64,000 bases of DNA. Source: Chryseobacterium sp. W4I1. GTDB lineage: Bacteria; Bacteroidota; Bacteroidia; Flavobacteriales; Weeksellaceae. Numbering within the stretch: position 1 is the stretch's first letter; each line of letters begins with the position of its first letter. Below are positions 26,061-34,565 of the stretch, one piece after another. The translations under genes were made by a program, and so were the position numbers. Below the pieces are notes generated by a model. It was not told the DNA's origin. It did not search any database and saw only the letters and a list, made by a program, of their open reading frames with translations. Location of the stretch: the NCBI RefSeq assembly GCF_030816115.1, contig NZ_JAUSXQ010000001.1, forward strand, positions 1,364,001 through 1,428,000, in the 5' to 3' direction.

Positions 26061-26636
26061 ATGGATTTTTTTAATCATATTAAAACAGTAATCAGTATTA
26101 TATTAAGCTTGGGGTTAGGCAGTTTACTCAATGGTACTGTGAAATTTATCCAACATCCCGGAAGAACAAAACCTTATTGGGTTCATTTATTATGGGTACT
26201 GTATTTATTTCTATTGATGATTCACTTTTGGTGGTGGGAATACGGTCTCAGAGATGTAAGAATATGGACGTTTACTGAGTATATATTCATCATCATGTAT
26301 ATTATCCTCTACTTTACGCTATGTCAGCTTCTATATCCATCAGATGTTAAAGATTACGATGATAACTATAAGAATTACTTTTTTTCAAGAAAGAAATGGT
26401 TTTTTCTGTTGCTCATTGTGATTTATTTCATTGATATTTTTGACACTTTAATTAAAGGACCTGTTTATCTGGAAAAGCTAATGCCATTATACGCAATAAG
26501 AATGGTAAGCCATATTTCATTATGTGCCCTATTTGCATTTCTAAAAACCCGCCGATCAGTTTGGTATGGAGGGATGGTAATGTTTTTTATCTTGTTTGAA
26601 TTGTATTTTATCTTTGACAAATTTTATAATGATTAA
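26061..26636 (+). CDS. hypothetical integral membrane protein
   Basis: 191 residues with about five hydrophobic helices (IISIILSLGLGSLLNG; HLLWVLYLFLLMIHFWWW; IFIIMYIILYFTLCQLL; WFFLLLIVIYFIDIF; MVMFFILFELYFIF), separated by short charged loops. No family recognised. It lies 112 bp after the hybrid kinase on the same strand, so co-transcription is possible but not clear. Confidence 0.65.
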   Translation: MDFFNHIKTVISIILSLGLGSLLNGTVKFIQHPGRTKPYWVHLLWVLYLFLLMIHFWWWEYGLRDVRIWTFTEYIFIIMYIILYFTLCQLLYPSDVKDYDDNYKNYFFSRKKWFFLLLIVIYFIDIFDTLIKGPVYLEKLMPLYAIRMVSHISLCALFAFLKTRRSVWYGGMVMFFILFELYFIFDKFYND

Positions 26637-27017
26637 CTTCTCTGGGTAGGCTTTATGCTTCATTTAAATCTATTAATTCTCCCAAGCAAAATTCCCAAAA
26701 AAAGCAAAAACGTCAGCTTCATCATTCAATGAACAGAAATTGGAAACTTCGATAGAAGTATATATTCCAAAAAATCCGGATGCATTTTTAAATTGATAAT
26801 TACTAAAATCGTAATTCCCATAGTATCAGATACTATATTTTGTAGAACGGCTAAATGGTCATTAAAAACATCAATAAATAATCATTGAAAAGCATCAGCT
26901 TATTATGTTGATTTGCTGTAATAAATTACGAAAAGATCACATATTGCTCCCTAAGAAGTCCTGCAATTCCAGGCAAACAATACTACATTTGGTGATATAA
27001 TCTAAAATATAAGTTTT
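26637..27017. other. intergenic region with a short palindrome
   Basis: No gene seen. TAGTATC-A-GATACTA (26821-26835) is a perfect palindrome that could be a regulator site for the lipoprotein cluster downstream. Confidence 0.35.
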
Positions 27018-27347
27018 ATGAAAAATTCATTAAAGGTATTGTTCCTGGCAATGTTACTCATTCTTTTGAATTCATGTGGTGCTATTGCAACCTATGATGC
27101 TCCTCTTGAACCCGGACAAACCGTTTTTCAAACACAAAATGAAAAGCCCAGACCAACAGAAGCGAGATCTGAAAACAACAATGCCATTCCTGAGCCGGGA
27201 CAGATGGAAATGAAATCCAATACCGAAAATAATAATGACAATATTCCGGAACCTGGACAGACAGAGATGAAATCTAATGATGAAACCAATAGTAATGATG
27301 TTCCGGAGCCTGGGCAAACAGAAATGAAAGGCGAAGAAGAGCAATAG
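27018..27347 (+). CDS. small lipoprotein with PEPGQ repeats
   Basis: 109 residues. Lipoprotein signal with lipobox Cys (LILLNSCGAI). The mature part is hydrophilic and low-complexity, with four EPGQ elements, three of them in a repeat of about 20-22 residues (IPEPGQMEMKS, IPEPGQTEMKS, VPEPGQTEMKG) separated by Asn/Glu-rich linkers. It is probably an unstructured, surface- or periplasm-facing tether. First gene of a four-gene cluster of envelope proteins (to 29233). Confidence 0.75.
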   Translation: MKNSLKVLFLAMLLILLNSCGAIATYDAPLEPGQTVFQTQNEKPRPTEARSENNNAIPEPGQMEMKSNTENNNDNIPEPGQTEMKSNDETNSNDVPEPGQTEMKGEEEQ

Positions 27348-27383
27348 TTTCATCAATTGCATTTTAACCTATAAGAAATAATT

Positions 27384-28115
27384 ATGATAAGCAAAGTTTT
27401 TATAATAACAGCAGCATTATTATCAAGTGTTTTTACGCCCAAGGTCACAGCGCAGACTGGAAATCTGTTTTCAGGAAAATTTTCAAGTGAAGGTGATGTT
27501 ACCGCATCAGGAATTATGACTATGGAAATCTCGCAAACAGGTGCTAAAATAGAAGGAGTATCCAATTACCAAAGTACTGTGGATGATTCCGATAGCGGAA
27601 TGCTCTCAGTGAATGGGTACGTTAAAGATAATGTTGGCTATATCCGGTTCAGGGATCAGAGGGGAAATGGGGTAGCAGATGGTAAGGTGAGTCTAAAAGA
27701 TGCAAAAACACTATACTTTAAGCAGACTACAACTTCCTCAATACTTCCTTCTGCAGCTTATCTTTACGGGAAAGGAAAAGATTCCAATACAGCCAGTGTA
27801 TCAAAAAAAAGCTATACAGGATCCTATTCCAATGAAGGAGATATAACGGCAAAGGGAATTATTTCATTTGATATGTCCCAGTCCGGAAATAAGATAGAAG
27901 GCACAGCAAATTACAAGTCTAACAATGATCAGCTGGATACAGGTATTTTATCTGTCAATGGCTATGTAAAGGGTGATACTGCTTATATAAGGTTCAGGGA
28001 TCAGAAAGGACAGACCGTAGCCGATGGAATTTTATACCCGAGTGGATCTAATACCGCTTTCAAGCAAACAACATCTTCAAATATTCTTCCTTATGAAGCT
28101 ATATTGTACAGATAA
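27384..28115 (+). CDS. secreted protein with two copies of a beta domain
   Basis: 243 residues. Signal peptide ending near TPKVTAQ. The mature protein is an internal duplication of about 105 residues: each half carries (F/Y)S.EGD.TA.GI, KIEG..NY.S, LSVNGYVK, YIRFRDQ.G and FKQTT.S.ILP, then a Tyr-ending strand. No named family recognised. The duplication suggests two similar small beta-barrels or lipocalin-like sheets. It follows the PEPGQ lipoprotein by 36 bp. Confidence 0.75.
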   Translation: MISKVFIITAALLSSVFTPKVTAQTGNLFSGKFSSEGDVTASGIMTMEISQTGAKIEGVSNYQSTVDDSDSGMLSVNGYVKDNVGYIRFRDQRGNGVADGKVSLKDAKTLYFKQTTTSSILPSAAYLYGKGKDSNTASVSKKSYTGSYSNEGDITAKGIISFDMSQSGNKIEGTANYKSNNDQLDTGILSVNGYVKGDTAYIRFRDQKGQTVADGILYPSGSNTAFKQTTSSNILPYEAILYR

Positions 28116-28151
28116 TTCATAAAAATAAATAAACATAAAAAATAAAATAAA

Positions 28152-28580
28152 ATGGAGAAGTACAAAAAATTTACATTTTTAAAGCAGTACAAAAATACAC
28201 TACTGATAGCCGGCTTAATATTAGTGGTTAGTTGTGCTCCAACCGTGAATTACATTGGGAAAAATTATAACCCTACTGAAAATATTGATGTATTTTTAGA
28301 CACGAATGATGTAAAGAAAAACTATGAGGTTATAGGAAAAGTGGATGGTATTTCGGGGATACTGGGTTCAAGCTATCAGGATATCCAGGATAAAATTGTT
28401 CAGAAAGCTAAAGAAAAAGGAGCCGATGCTGTTATTCTTTACAATATGGAACAAAGAATCATTGGTTCAACATCATCATCTAATACTGAACACAGACAGT
28501 GGATGAAAAATACCACCACATCATCAAGTAATGTAACAGAGGATGTTTTGCATGCTGATTTCATCAAATATATTCCGTAA
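28152..28580 (+). CDS. small lipoprotein, hypothetical
   Basis: 142 residues. N-terminal hydrophobic stretch with lipobox VVSCAP, preceded by a rather long charged start. The core (VIGKVDGISGILGSSYQDIQ, ..KEKGADAVILYNMEQ) resembles small envelope stress lipoproteins in which 'A...GADAVI' precedes the last strand. Ser/Thr-rich linker near residues 110-130. Function unknown. Third gene of the cluster. Confidence 0.7.
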   Translation: MEKYKKFTFLKQYKNTLLIAGLILVVSCAPTVNYIGKNYNPTENIDVFLDTNDVKKNYEVIGKVDGISGILGSSYQDIQDKIVQKAKEKGADAVILYNMEQRIIGSTSSSNTEHRQWMKNTTTSSSNVTEDVLHADFIKYIP

Positions 28581-28618
28581 TTCCGTTATTCATGGTTAAA
28601 TTATAATTGAAATTAAAA

Positions 28619-29233
28619 ATGAAATCAAAATTCTTACTAATCAGTTTATTTGCCATAATTATAGCAACAGGCTGCAAGGAAAAAGTAACAAAAGAAGTTC
28701 CCAAAACACAAGTTACAGATAAGCAAGATCATCCACAGGAACCCAATAAAACGGCGACTTCTTCGTCAAAAGAGGGTAGTCTTAAAATTGTAGGCGACCG
28801 CGTGATCATTCCCAATTTCAAGATAGAAGTTAACCTTTCTGATAAGGCTGTAAAGTCATTGCAAAAAAATAAAGAATCAATAATAGCTTCCTTATTTTTC
28901 TATGGCGATGCTTCCGATGAGAACTCCTTGCCGGAGGATATTAAAAAAGAATTAGGTCCTAATGGGCTAAAGCTTCTCGTCTATGATATGGAAAAGATAG
29001 ATATCAATCAATCAAATGAATTTGAGATTACCAATCTAAGCTTTCCTAAAAAATTATACGATGCCTTGTCAAGCAAAGAAATCTATCTTAACATCAATGT
29101 ATTCAGTGGGAGAAGGACATTTAAAGATAATATTCTAGACATGGAGTTTTATGATTCCAAGCTCAATGAGATTATTTCTCACAGTAGCTTTATCAATTTA
29201 AACGGCCGGCTTTTGACAGAGGATAAGAATTAA
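28619..29233 (+). CDS. lipoprotein, hypothetical
   Basis: 204 residues starting MKSKFLLISLFAIIIATGC with lipobox Cys. A Lys/Glu/Thr/Ser linker (about 20-55) leads to a beta-rich domain (RVIIPNFKIEVNLSDKA, ..ETLV-like strands, SFPKKLYDALSSKEIYLNI). I use the ATG; an upstream TTG at 28607 would add four residues. Fourth gene of the cluster; a terminator follows at 29253. Confidence 0.72.
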   Translation: MKSKFLLISLFAIIIATGCKEKVTKEVPKTQVTDKQDHPQEPNKTATSSSKEGSLKIVGDRVIIPNFKIEVNLSDKAVKSLQKNKESIIASLFFYGDASDENSLPEDIKKELGPNGLKLLVYDMEKIDINQSNEFEITNLSFPKKLYDALSSKEIYLNINVFSGRRTFKDNILDMEFYDSKLNEIISHSSFINLNGRLLTEDKN

Positions 29234-29252
29234 AAAAACTTGTTATTTTTAA

Positions 29253-29288
29253 GCTCTTCCTTTTGGTTTTAACCGTCAAAGGAGGAGC
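29253..29288 (+). terminator. terminator after the lipoprotein cluster
   Basis: GCTCTTCCTTT / AAAGGAGGAGC stem (one G-T pair) followed by GTCTTTTAT. Confidence 0.7.
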
Positions 29289-29341
29289 GTCTTTTATAGG
29301 CCTGATTGAATCAAACAAATTGATATTATTGCAGTTTAAAA

Positions 29342-30934
29342 TCAGGAATGCTTTATGACATTATCTTTTCTCAGGTTATTAATAAAATAAGAAGGTGTAA
29401 CCCCCGTTTCTTTCTTAAAGGTAACAGCAAACACTTCCCGTGAGGAAAATCCACAAACTTCCGCTAAATAACTTATCTTATATTCTCTGTAAATAGGATC
29501 TGCACAGAGTTTATTAATGATATAGCTTATCCTTAATTCATTAATGTAATTGTTGTAGTTCTTCTCTTTATATTGCTTTATTATTTCTGAAAGATACCTG
29601 GTATTGGTATTCAGATCATTGGCCAGAGAGGTAAGGCTAAGGTCTTTTTTAAGGAATTTTTGAGACTTTTCAAATTTTTCTAATTTTAGCAGCAGCGTCT
29701 TGATGGTCTCATCAGTAATGTTAATGCTTCGGTCTATAGCAATATTCGAATTTGAAGCAGTCGTATTTGATGCTTTTAGATTGGTGATGATTGATTCATA
29801 TTTACTGTGCAGTTCTTGCTGTTTTCTCTTCCAGAAAAACCATCCGGCAACCGAAAGCATAATAATAAGAGCGGATATTGTTATTAATATTTTCTGAATG
29901 TTGTTGTTATGAATTTCACTTTGCGCCTCCACAATTTGTTTTACCGGAGTATTTATAGTTTTCTTCTCAGCATTGACCAGACTATCATTCAGCTTTGTAT
30001 AGAGGTTCATGTATTTTTTTGAAATTTCCTTTTCACCCAGCTCTACACAAGATTTAAAGTACACTTCATAAATGTCTCTGCGGATATATGGGCTACTGGC
30101 CTGTTTTTCTAATTTCTCTGCCTTTTCAGCGTAACTTTTAGACTCATTGTATCTTTTCTGATCATAATAAAGCCATGCAAATTCATTTAAGGTGGCAATT
30201 TCAAGGTTTTTGTTTGATTTATACGTTTTATTTTGACATAGTTCCAATGCCTTTGAAAAAAAAGATTCAGCATCTTTTGCTTTCTGCATTGCAACACTTG
30301 TCTTCCCTAAATTGATATACGCCAAAATAAGAGAATGATTCTTTTTATTACTAAAATCCTTGCGGTCATTTACTTTCTTAATGGTTTCAAGACTTTTTCT
30401 CTGATAATGAACTACAGAATCTACGGGTGCATTAATATGAGCCGAATAACTGGCCAAGCCAATATATATAAGGGATTCCTGATAATATTTATAGTTATCA
30501 GACTTTATTTTCGGAACAATATTTAAAGCTTTTTGAAATTCTTTAAGACTCTCATCATTAAAACCAAGTTCTGTATAGGAACAGGCTCTAAGCCTGTATG
30601 TATTTGATAATATTTCATTATCGTTAAGCTCAATTGCCAGTATCTCTGTGGCTTTACTCAGCTCTACAACTTTTTTAAAATTTCCTAAATCATAGTATTT
30701 AGCCATCAGAAGATTACCACTTTCCAGCATTCCTTTTTTGTATCCTTCGTTTTTAGAAATACGATAGATTTCTTCCGAAAGCTGCAGGGATTTAGCCGGT
30801 TGATCTGAAGATATCTCTTTTGCCGTTTTTATCTCATTATCAATTTTCGAATGACTGATTAACTGGCCATGTATTGTACCGAAAAAAGCACAAAGGATAA
30901 TGAAAATAAAATTCTTCATAAAGTTCATATACAT
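29342..30934 (-). CDS. TPR-containing membrane AraC-family regulator
   Basis: 530 residues: signal or anchor (FIFIILCAFFG), then about 300 residues of tetratricopeptide repeats (for example GFNDESLKEFQKALNIVP and AKDAESFFSKALELC) facing the periplasm, one transmembrane helix (ILITISALIIMLSVAGWFFW, about 345-365), a coiled linker, and a C-terminal AraC helix-turn-helix (TSLANDLNTNTRYLSEIIKQ, ISYLAEVCGFSSREVFAVTFK). This one-component design is common in Flavobacteriia. Signals would be sensed outside and passed to the DNA-binding domain. Starts at 30919 or 30934 are both possible. Targets unknown. Confidence 0.88.
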   Translation of the reverse strand: MYMNFMKNFIFIILCAFFGTIHGQLISHSKIDNEIKTAKEISSDQPAKSLQLSEEIYRISKNEGYKKGMLESGNLLMAKYYDLGNFKKVVELSKATEILAIELNDNEILSNTYRLRACSYTELGFNDESLKEFQKALNIVPKIKSDNYKYYQESLIYIGLASYSAHINAPVDSVVHYQRKSLETIKKVNDRKDFSNKKNHSLILAYINLGKTSVAMQKAKDAESFFSKALELCQNKTYKSNKNLEIATLNEFAWLYYDQKRYNESKSYAEKAEKLEKQASSPYIRRDIYEVYFKSCVELGEKEISKKYMNLYTKLNDSLVNAEKKTINTPVKQIVEAQSEIHNNNIQKILITISALIIMLSVAGWFFWKRKQQELHSKYESIITNLKASNTTASNSNIAIDRSINITDETIKTLLLKLEKFEKSQKFLKKDLSLTSLANDLNTNTRYLSEIIKQYKEKNYNNYINELRISYIINKLCADPIYREYKISYLAEVCGFSSREVFAVTFKKETGVTPSYFINNLRKDNVIKHS

Positions 30935-31151
30935 TAAAAAAGTAAATGCTAATTTATGACTAATAAATCATAAGCTATTAGAATTAATCATATTTAATCT
31001 AAAGAAAAATGCAGCATTCCGCTATTGCGAAAAATGATGTTCCGGTGAACAGGTTTTATTTCCAGAGGCAGATGAAATTCCCGATGAGGAAGTTTAAAAC
31101 TTTCCCAAAATGCAGTGCTATATGCTCGGTTGTCATTTCTCCCTCGAAAAA

Positions 31152-31180
31152 AAGCCTTAAAATCAAAGATTCTAAGGCTT
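31152..31180. terminator. bidirectional terminator beside the peptide genes
   Basis: AAGCCTTA / TAAGGCTT stem with T-runs on both strands. On the minus strand it closes the peptide gene ending at 31207. Confidence 0.75.
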
Positions 31181-31206
31181 TTTTAGTTACCTGGAATAGA
31201 TAACAT

Positions 31207-31353
31207 TTAACTCAGTATATCACATGGTGCTACACAGATTACCCACGGACATCTTTTGATTCCCGGGGGAGGGCAGCATGCTTGGGAGCAAGTCAATGCC
31301 CCACCATTAATATTCTTCAACTGATCTCTTGAAATTTTCTTGAAATTTTTCAT
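31207..31353 (-). CDS. double-glycine-leader Cys-rich peptide 1
   Basis: 48 residues. Leader MKNFKKISRDQLKNINGG matches the ComC/bacteriocin-type double-glycine leader, cleaved after GG by a C39 peptidase transporter. The predicted 30-residue mature peptide starts ALTCSQACCPPPGIKRC and contains six cysteines (CSQACC, RCPWVIC, PC) and a Pro cluster. Peptides of this kind are frequent in Chryseobacterium and are annotated only as 'bacteriocin-like'. Start codon and leader agree with peptide 2 at 31381. No maturation enzyme or C39 transporter is present in this window. Confidence 0.85.
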   Translation of the reverse strand: MKNFKKISRDQLKNINGGALTCSQACCPPPGIKRCPWVICVAPCDILS

Positions 31354-31380
31354 AATAAAGTAATTAGGTTAAAATTAAAA

Positions 31381-31524
31381 TTAAGGTTGGTTTCCGCCAC
31401 CGCAGCCATCGTATGGCATACACTGCCATTTTCCGTTGATTAAGCAGATTTGACCACCTGGGCAATTAATTCCACCTTTAATTGCTTTCATTTCTTGTCT
31501 TTTGATTTTTTTTAAATTTTTCAT
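31381..31524 (-). CDS. double-glycine-leader Cys-rich peptide 2
   Basis: 47 residues. Leader MKNLKKIKRQEMKAIKGG, then INCPGGQICLINGKWQCMPY and a Gly-rich end CGGGNQP, with four cysteines in C-X5-C-X7-C-X5-C spacing (CPGGQIC, QCMPYDGC). It lies 27 bp upstream of peptide 1 on the same strand, so both are probably made from one transcript ending at 31152-31180. The mature cores are unrelated in sequence while the leaders are alike, typical for families of exported peptides sharing one transporter. Activity unknown. Confidence 0.85.
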   Translation of the reverse strand: MKNLKKIKRQEMKAIKGGINCPGGQICLINGKWQCMPYDGCGGGNQP

Positions 31525-31799
31525 AAGAATAGATTTAGTTGTATTCGAAATTAATGATTTTTCAGCAATATAGATAAGTTATTCTGAAAATATTTCATCT
31601 TCGATGCACCTACTTTAGTCCTTTTTGGCTTCATATTTTATAAAAAAAGGTAATAAAAAATGATAAAAATGCCTGTTTAAAAGGGATTCAAAAAGAAAGA
31701 TTTCATCCAGATAAAATCTTGTCTTGTGGCAAGTTCGTTTTGATAATTACTTGGTAATTTCGGTTAAAAGTTTTGATTAACCCAAATCCAAATAATATC

Positions 31800-32672
31800 A
31801 TGAAAAATTTATTCGAATCAGATTATCTTAAGTTATTACTGATGATTGTAATTATGACATTCGCAGCATCACCATTGTACGGACAAAAAGTAAAGCCTTC
31901 TGATAGTGGCTATATTCCTGTAAATGGCATCAAAGTGTATTACGAAGTCTATGGCGAAGGCAGTCCAATTGTTTTATTGCATGGAGCTTTTATGACAATT
32001 GATACAAATTGGGGGCAACTGATTCCTGAGCTATCAAAGAACAGGAAAGTAATAGCCATTGAGTTACAAGGACATGGACATACTCAATTTTCAGAACGGA
32101 AATTAGCACATGCCACTTTAGCAGGTGATGTAGCCGGGGTAATGGACCATCTGAAAATTGATAAGGCAGATGTAGTTGGATATAGTTTTGGCGGAGCTGT
32201 GGCCTATCAGTTTGCTATACAGAGTCCAAAAAGACTGAATAAACTGGTGATCATTTCTGCAACTTATAAAACCAGTGGATGGTTACCTGAAGTAAATAAT
32301 ACATTTAAAAAACTGAAACCAGAGCTTTTTACGAACAGTCCCATGAAAACCGCCTATGATGCAGTGGCTCCTGATAAAACAAAATGGACAAAATTTTTGG
32401 AACAGATGATTGCGGCCGCCGGACAGCCGTTCGACCTGGGAGATTCCAATATTTCTAAAATTTCTGCACCTGTTTTAATTATAGCCGGTGACAATGACGG
32501 ACTGGACAAAATTGAACTGTCAAAAACGTATCAATTATTGGGAGGCGGGACTTCTGCTGATTTGGGAGGCATGCCAAAATCCCAGCTGGCTATTGTTCCG
32601 GGACAGGGGCATGTTAGCCTGATGATGCAGACAGCAACGATTCTCGGGTATCTGAACGGGTTTTTAAAATAA
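31800..32672 (+). CDS. exported alpha/beta hydrolase
   Basis: 290 residues from the ATG at 31800 (a TTG at 31773 would extend it by nine unconvincing residues). Signal peptide (LLLMIVIMTFAASPLYGQ). Classic alpha/beta-hydrolase fold: oxyanion block IVLLHGAFM, nucleophile elbow GYSFGG, acid in IIAGDNDGLD and catalytic His in PGQGHVSLM. Substrate open; family members are esterases, haloperoxidases or C-C hydrolases. It starts a run of small metabolic genes on the plus strand. Confidence 0.87.
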   Translation: MKNLFESDYLKLLLMIVIMTFAASPLYGQKVKPSDSGYIPVNGIKVYYEVYGEGSPIVLLHGAFMTIDTNWGQLIPELSKNRKVIAIELQGHGHTQFSERKLAHATLAGDVAGVMDHLKIDKADVVGYSFGGAVAYQFAIQSPKRLNKLVIISATYKTSGWLPEVNNTFKKLKPELFTNSPMKTAYDAVAPDKTKWTKFLEQMIAAAGQPFDLGDSNISKISAPVLIIAGDNDGLDKIELSKTYQLLGGGTSADLGGMPKSQLAIVPGQGHVSLMMQTATILGYLNGFLK

Positions 32673-32713
32673 ATTAGTGTACATCGTAAAATTTTAACTA
32701 TAAAGCGAATAAA

Positions 32714-33307
32714 ATGAGAAAAATAACTGTTTTATCAATGATTACAATGGATGGTGTTATGCAGGCACCTGGCGGTCGTGAAGAAGATACATCCGGAAAT
32801 TTTAAATATGGAGGCTGGACTGTATCTTACAGTGATGAACTTTTCGGGCAAATCATGCAGGAAGAGATGAAACCAGCTGATTATCTTTTGGGCAGAAAAA
32901 CATTTGATATTTTTTCCTCCTATTGGCCTCAGCATGCTGAATTTTGGCCGGGTATCAATGATGGTAATAAATATGTTCTGTCTCAGACCATGGAAAGTAC
33001 AGATTGGGAAAATACGGTTTTCCTCAAAAATTTAGATGACATCCAAAAACTGAAGCAGTCGGAAGGAGCTGATATTCAGGTTTGGGGCAGCAGTGAGCTT
33101 ATTCATCTGTTATTGAAACATGATCTTGTAGATGAACTCCGGCTTAAAATTTACCCGTTGATCCTTGGTGAAGGAAAAAAGCTGTTTGATCATCATGCAG
33201 TGCCGGCAGCTTTTACCTTATTGGAGAGTCAGGTGACATCAAAAGGAGTTATTATAGCTCGTTATCAACGTGCTGGTGAAATTGTGACCGGTGAAATTGA
33301 AATTTAG
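32714..33307 (+). CDS. DHFR-like (RibD C-terminal domain) reductase
   Basis: 197 residues with the features of the RibD C-terminal/DHFR-like fold: KITVLSMITMDGVMQAPGG at the start, LLGRKTFDIFSSYWP, IQVWGSSELIHLLLKHDLVDEL and KIYPLILGEGKKLF. These proteins bind NADPH and reduce pteridine- or pyrimidine-like substrates, but most stand-alone members are uncharacterised. It lies 41 bp after the hydrolase, possibly the same transcript. Confidence 0.88.
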   Translation: MRKITVLSMITMDGVMQAPGGREEDTSGNFKYGGWTVSYSDELFGQIMQEEMKPADYLLGRKTFDIFSSYWPQHAEFWPGINDGNKYVLSQTMESTDWENTVFLKNLDDIQKLKQSEGADIQVWGSSELIHLLLKHDLVDELRLKIYPLILGEGKKLFDHHAVPAAFTLLESQVTSKGVIIARYQRAGEIVTGEIEI

Positions 33308-33366
33308 TCAGGTGTTTTTTAACTCATCGATTCAGTTATTTTATAATAATGTTCAAAACATACAGT

Positions 33367-33741
33367 ATGGATACAAAATTTGAAGCAGGAATCAATATTG
33401 CTATAAAAATTCCGAAAAGCAAATACGAAAAAACGGTTGCCTTTTACAGGGATATTTTAAAATTGGAGGTTGAAGAAAAAGCTATTACCAATCCGACAGT
33501 TTCCAGGACACACGAAGTAAAATTCGGGAACAATATTGTATGGTTGGATTGTGTAGATAACTACACCCATTCAGAAACATGGTTACAGCTTACGGTTCCT
33601 AACGTAGAGGAGGCCACACAATATCTGCAATCAAGTGGTGTGGAAACCTGTGATGAAATTGAGGAGCTTCCTGAAAATATGCATTGGATTATGGATCCAG
33701 CAGGTACGGTATTCAACTTACAGCAATCCAATAGCGAATAA
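33367..33741 (+). CDS. VOC (glyoxalase/bleomycin-resistance) family protein
   Basis: 124 residues from MDTKFEAG; a start at 33349 would add six residues. The VOC fold is visible as two beta-alpha-beta-beta-beta halves: INIAIKIPKSKYEKTVAFYRD with ILKLEVEEK, then WLQLTVPNVEEATQYLQ and MHWIMDPAGTVFNLQQS. Metal-binding positions are not obvious. Enzymatic or binding role unknown. Confidence 0.82.
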   Translation: MDTKFEAGINIAIKIPKSKYEKTVAFYRDILKLEVEEKAITNPTVSRTHEVKFGNNIVWLDCVDNYTHSETWLQLTVPNVEEATQYLQSSGVETCDEIEELPENMHWIMDPAGTVFNLQQSNSE

Positions 33742-33916
33742 CTTTGGAGAAAGAGTAATAGGCAGGGAAATTACAAATCTTAAAAAACTAAATAGTTTTG
33801 TCTACCTGTTACTTTTGGGGAAATCAATGAATGACGGCTTAATTATTACCCTGAATTTATATTATATTCGTATTTATACTACTGTCTGTCATTATGATTT
33901 ATTTGAATTCCGGAAT

Positions 33917-34348
33917 ATGGACAAAATAAAAAAGAAAATTATGTGGCAATATTACATAATCTTTGGTACAGGACTGGTTCTGCTGCTTTTAGCAGTTCTT
34001 AGTTTTAGAAATACAGTTTCTTTCCTGAAAAGAGCTGAGAAGGCGACGGGTACGGTAATCTCCTTAAGAGCTATTCAGTCAGAAGAAGGGGAAGTATATT
34101 CGCCGGTTTTCAGTTACCGGACAAAGGATAGTGAGATATGCACCTATGAACTGCCGGAAGGAACGGATCCTCCAAGCTGGAAGATAGGAGAAACAGAAAC
34201 CATTATCTATGACCCGGTCCATCCTTCAGAGGCCAGGCTGTATACCTATTTCCGCATCTTTATATGGACTTTGGTGTTGACATCGTTATCACTGCCTTTG
34301 CTGGTTATAGGAGGAGGGTATTTTATTGCTGAAAGAATGCTAAAATAA
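33917..34348 (+). CDS. DUF3592-type membrane protein
   Basis: 143 residues from MDKIKKKIMWQYY. Two transmembrane helices (YYIIFGTGLVLLLLAVLSF and FIWTLVLTSLSLPLLVIGGG) flank an external domain with ATGTVISLRA.., YSPVFSYRTKDSE, ..GETETIIYDPVHPSEARL. That is the DUF3592 pattern, in which the domain follows helix 1 and ends in 'v.Y.P..P..a'. The open frame extends back into the VOC gene to 33635, but the upstream part is not conserved protein. Function unknown. Confidence 0.8.
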   Translation: MDKIKKKIMWQYYIIFGTGLVLLLLAVLSFRNTVSFLKRAEKATGTVISLRAIQSEEGEVYSPVFSYRTKDSEICTYELPEGTDPPSWKIGETETIIYDPVHPSEARLYTYFRIFIWTLVLTSLSLPLLVIGGGYFIAERMLK

Positions 34349-34435
34349 TGAGGTTGAAAGTAAAAACAGCAGACCTGGCTTTGATAGATTTCAAAAATTG
34401 ATAGCTAATCTGCCAACTTCTAACTGAATATAAAA

Positions 34436-34457
34436 AAGCTGGCTAAAAAACCAGCTT
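34436..34457 (-). terminator. terminator of surface protein gene 34566
   Basis: AAGCTGG / CCAGCTT stem followed on the minus strand by a run of T residues. Confidence 0.7.
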
Positions 34458-34565
34458 ACTATAAAAAACAGTTACCCTCTCTTTGTTTGGGAACAAATTG
34501 CTTTCTTTCTCATCATGCATGCATTAATGATAGAGGAGGGAAACTGATTTATATTTCTGTATAAT

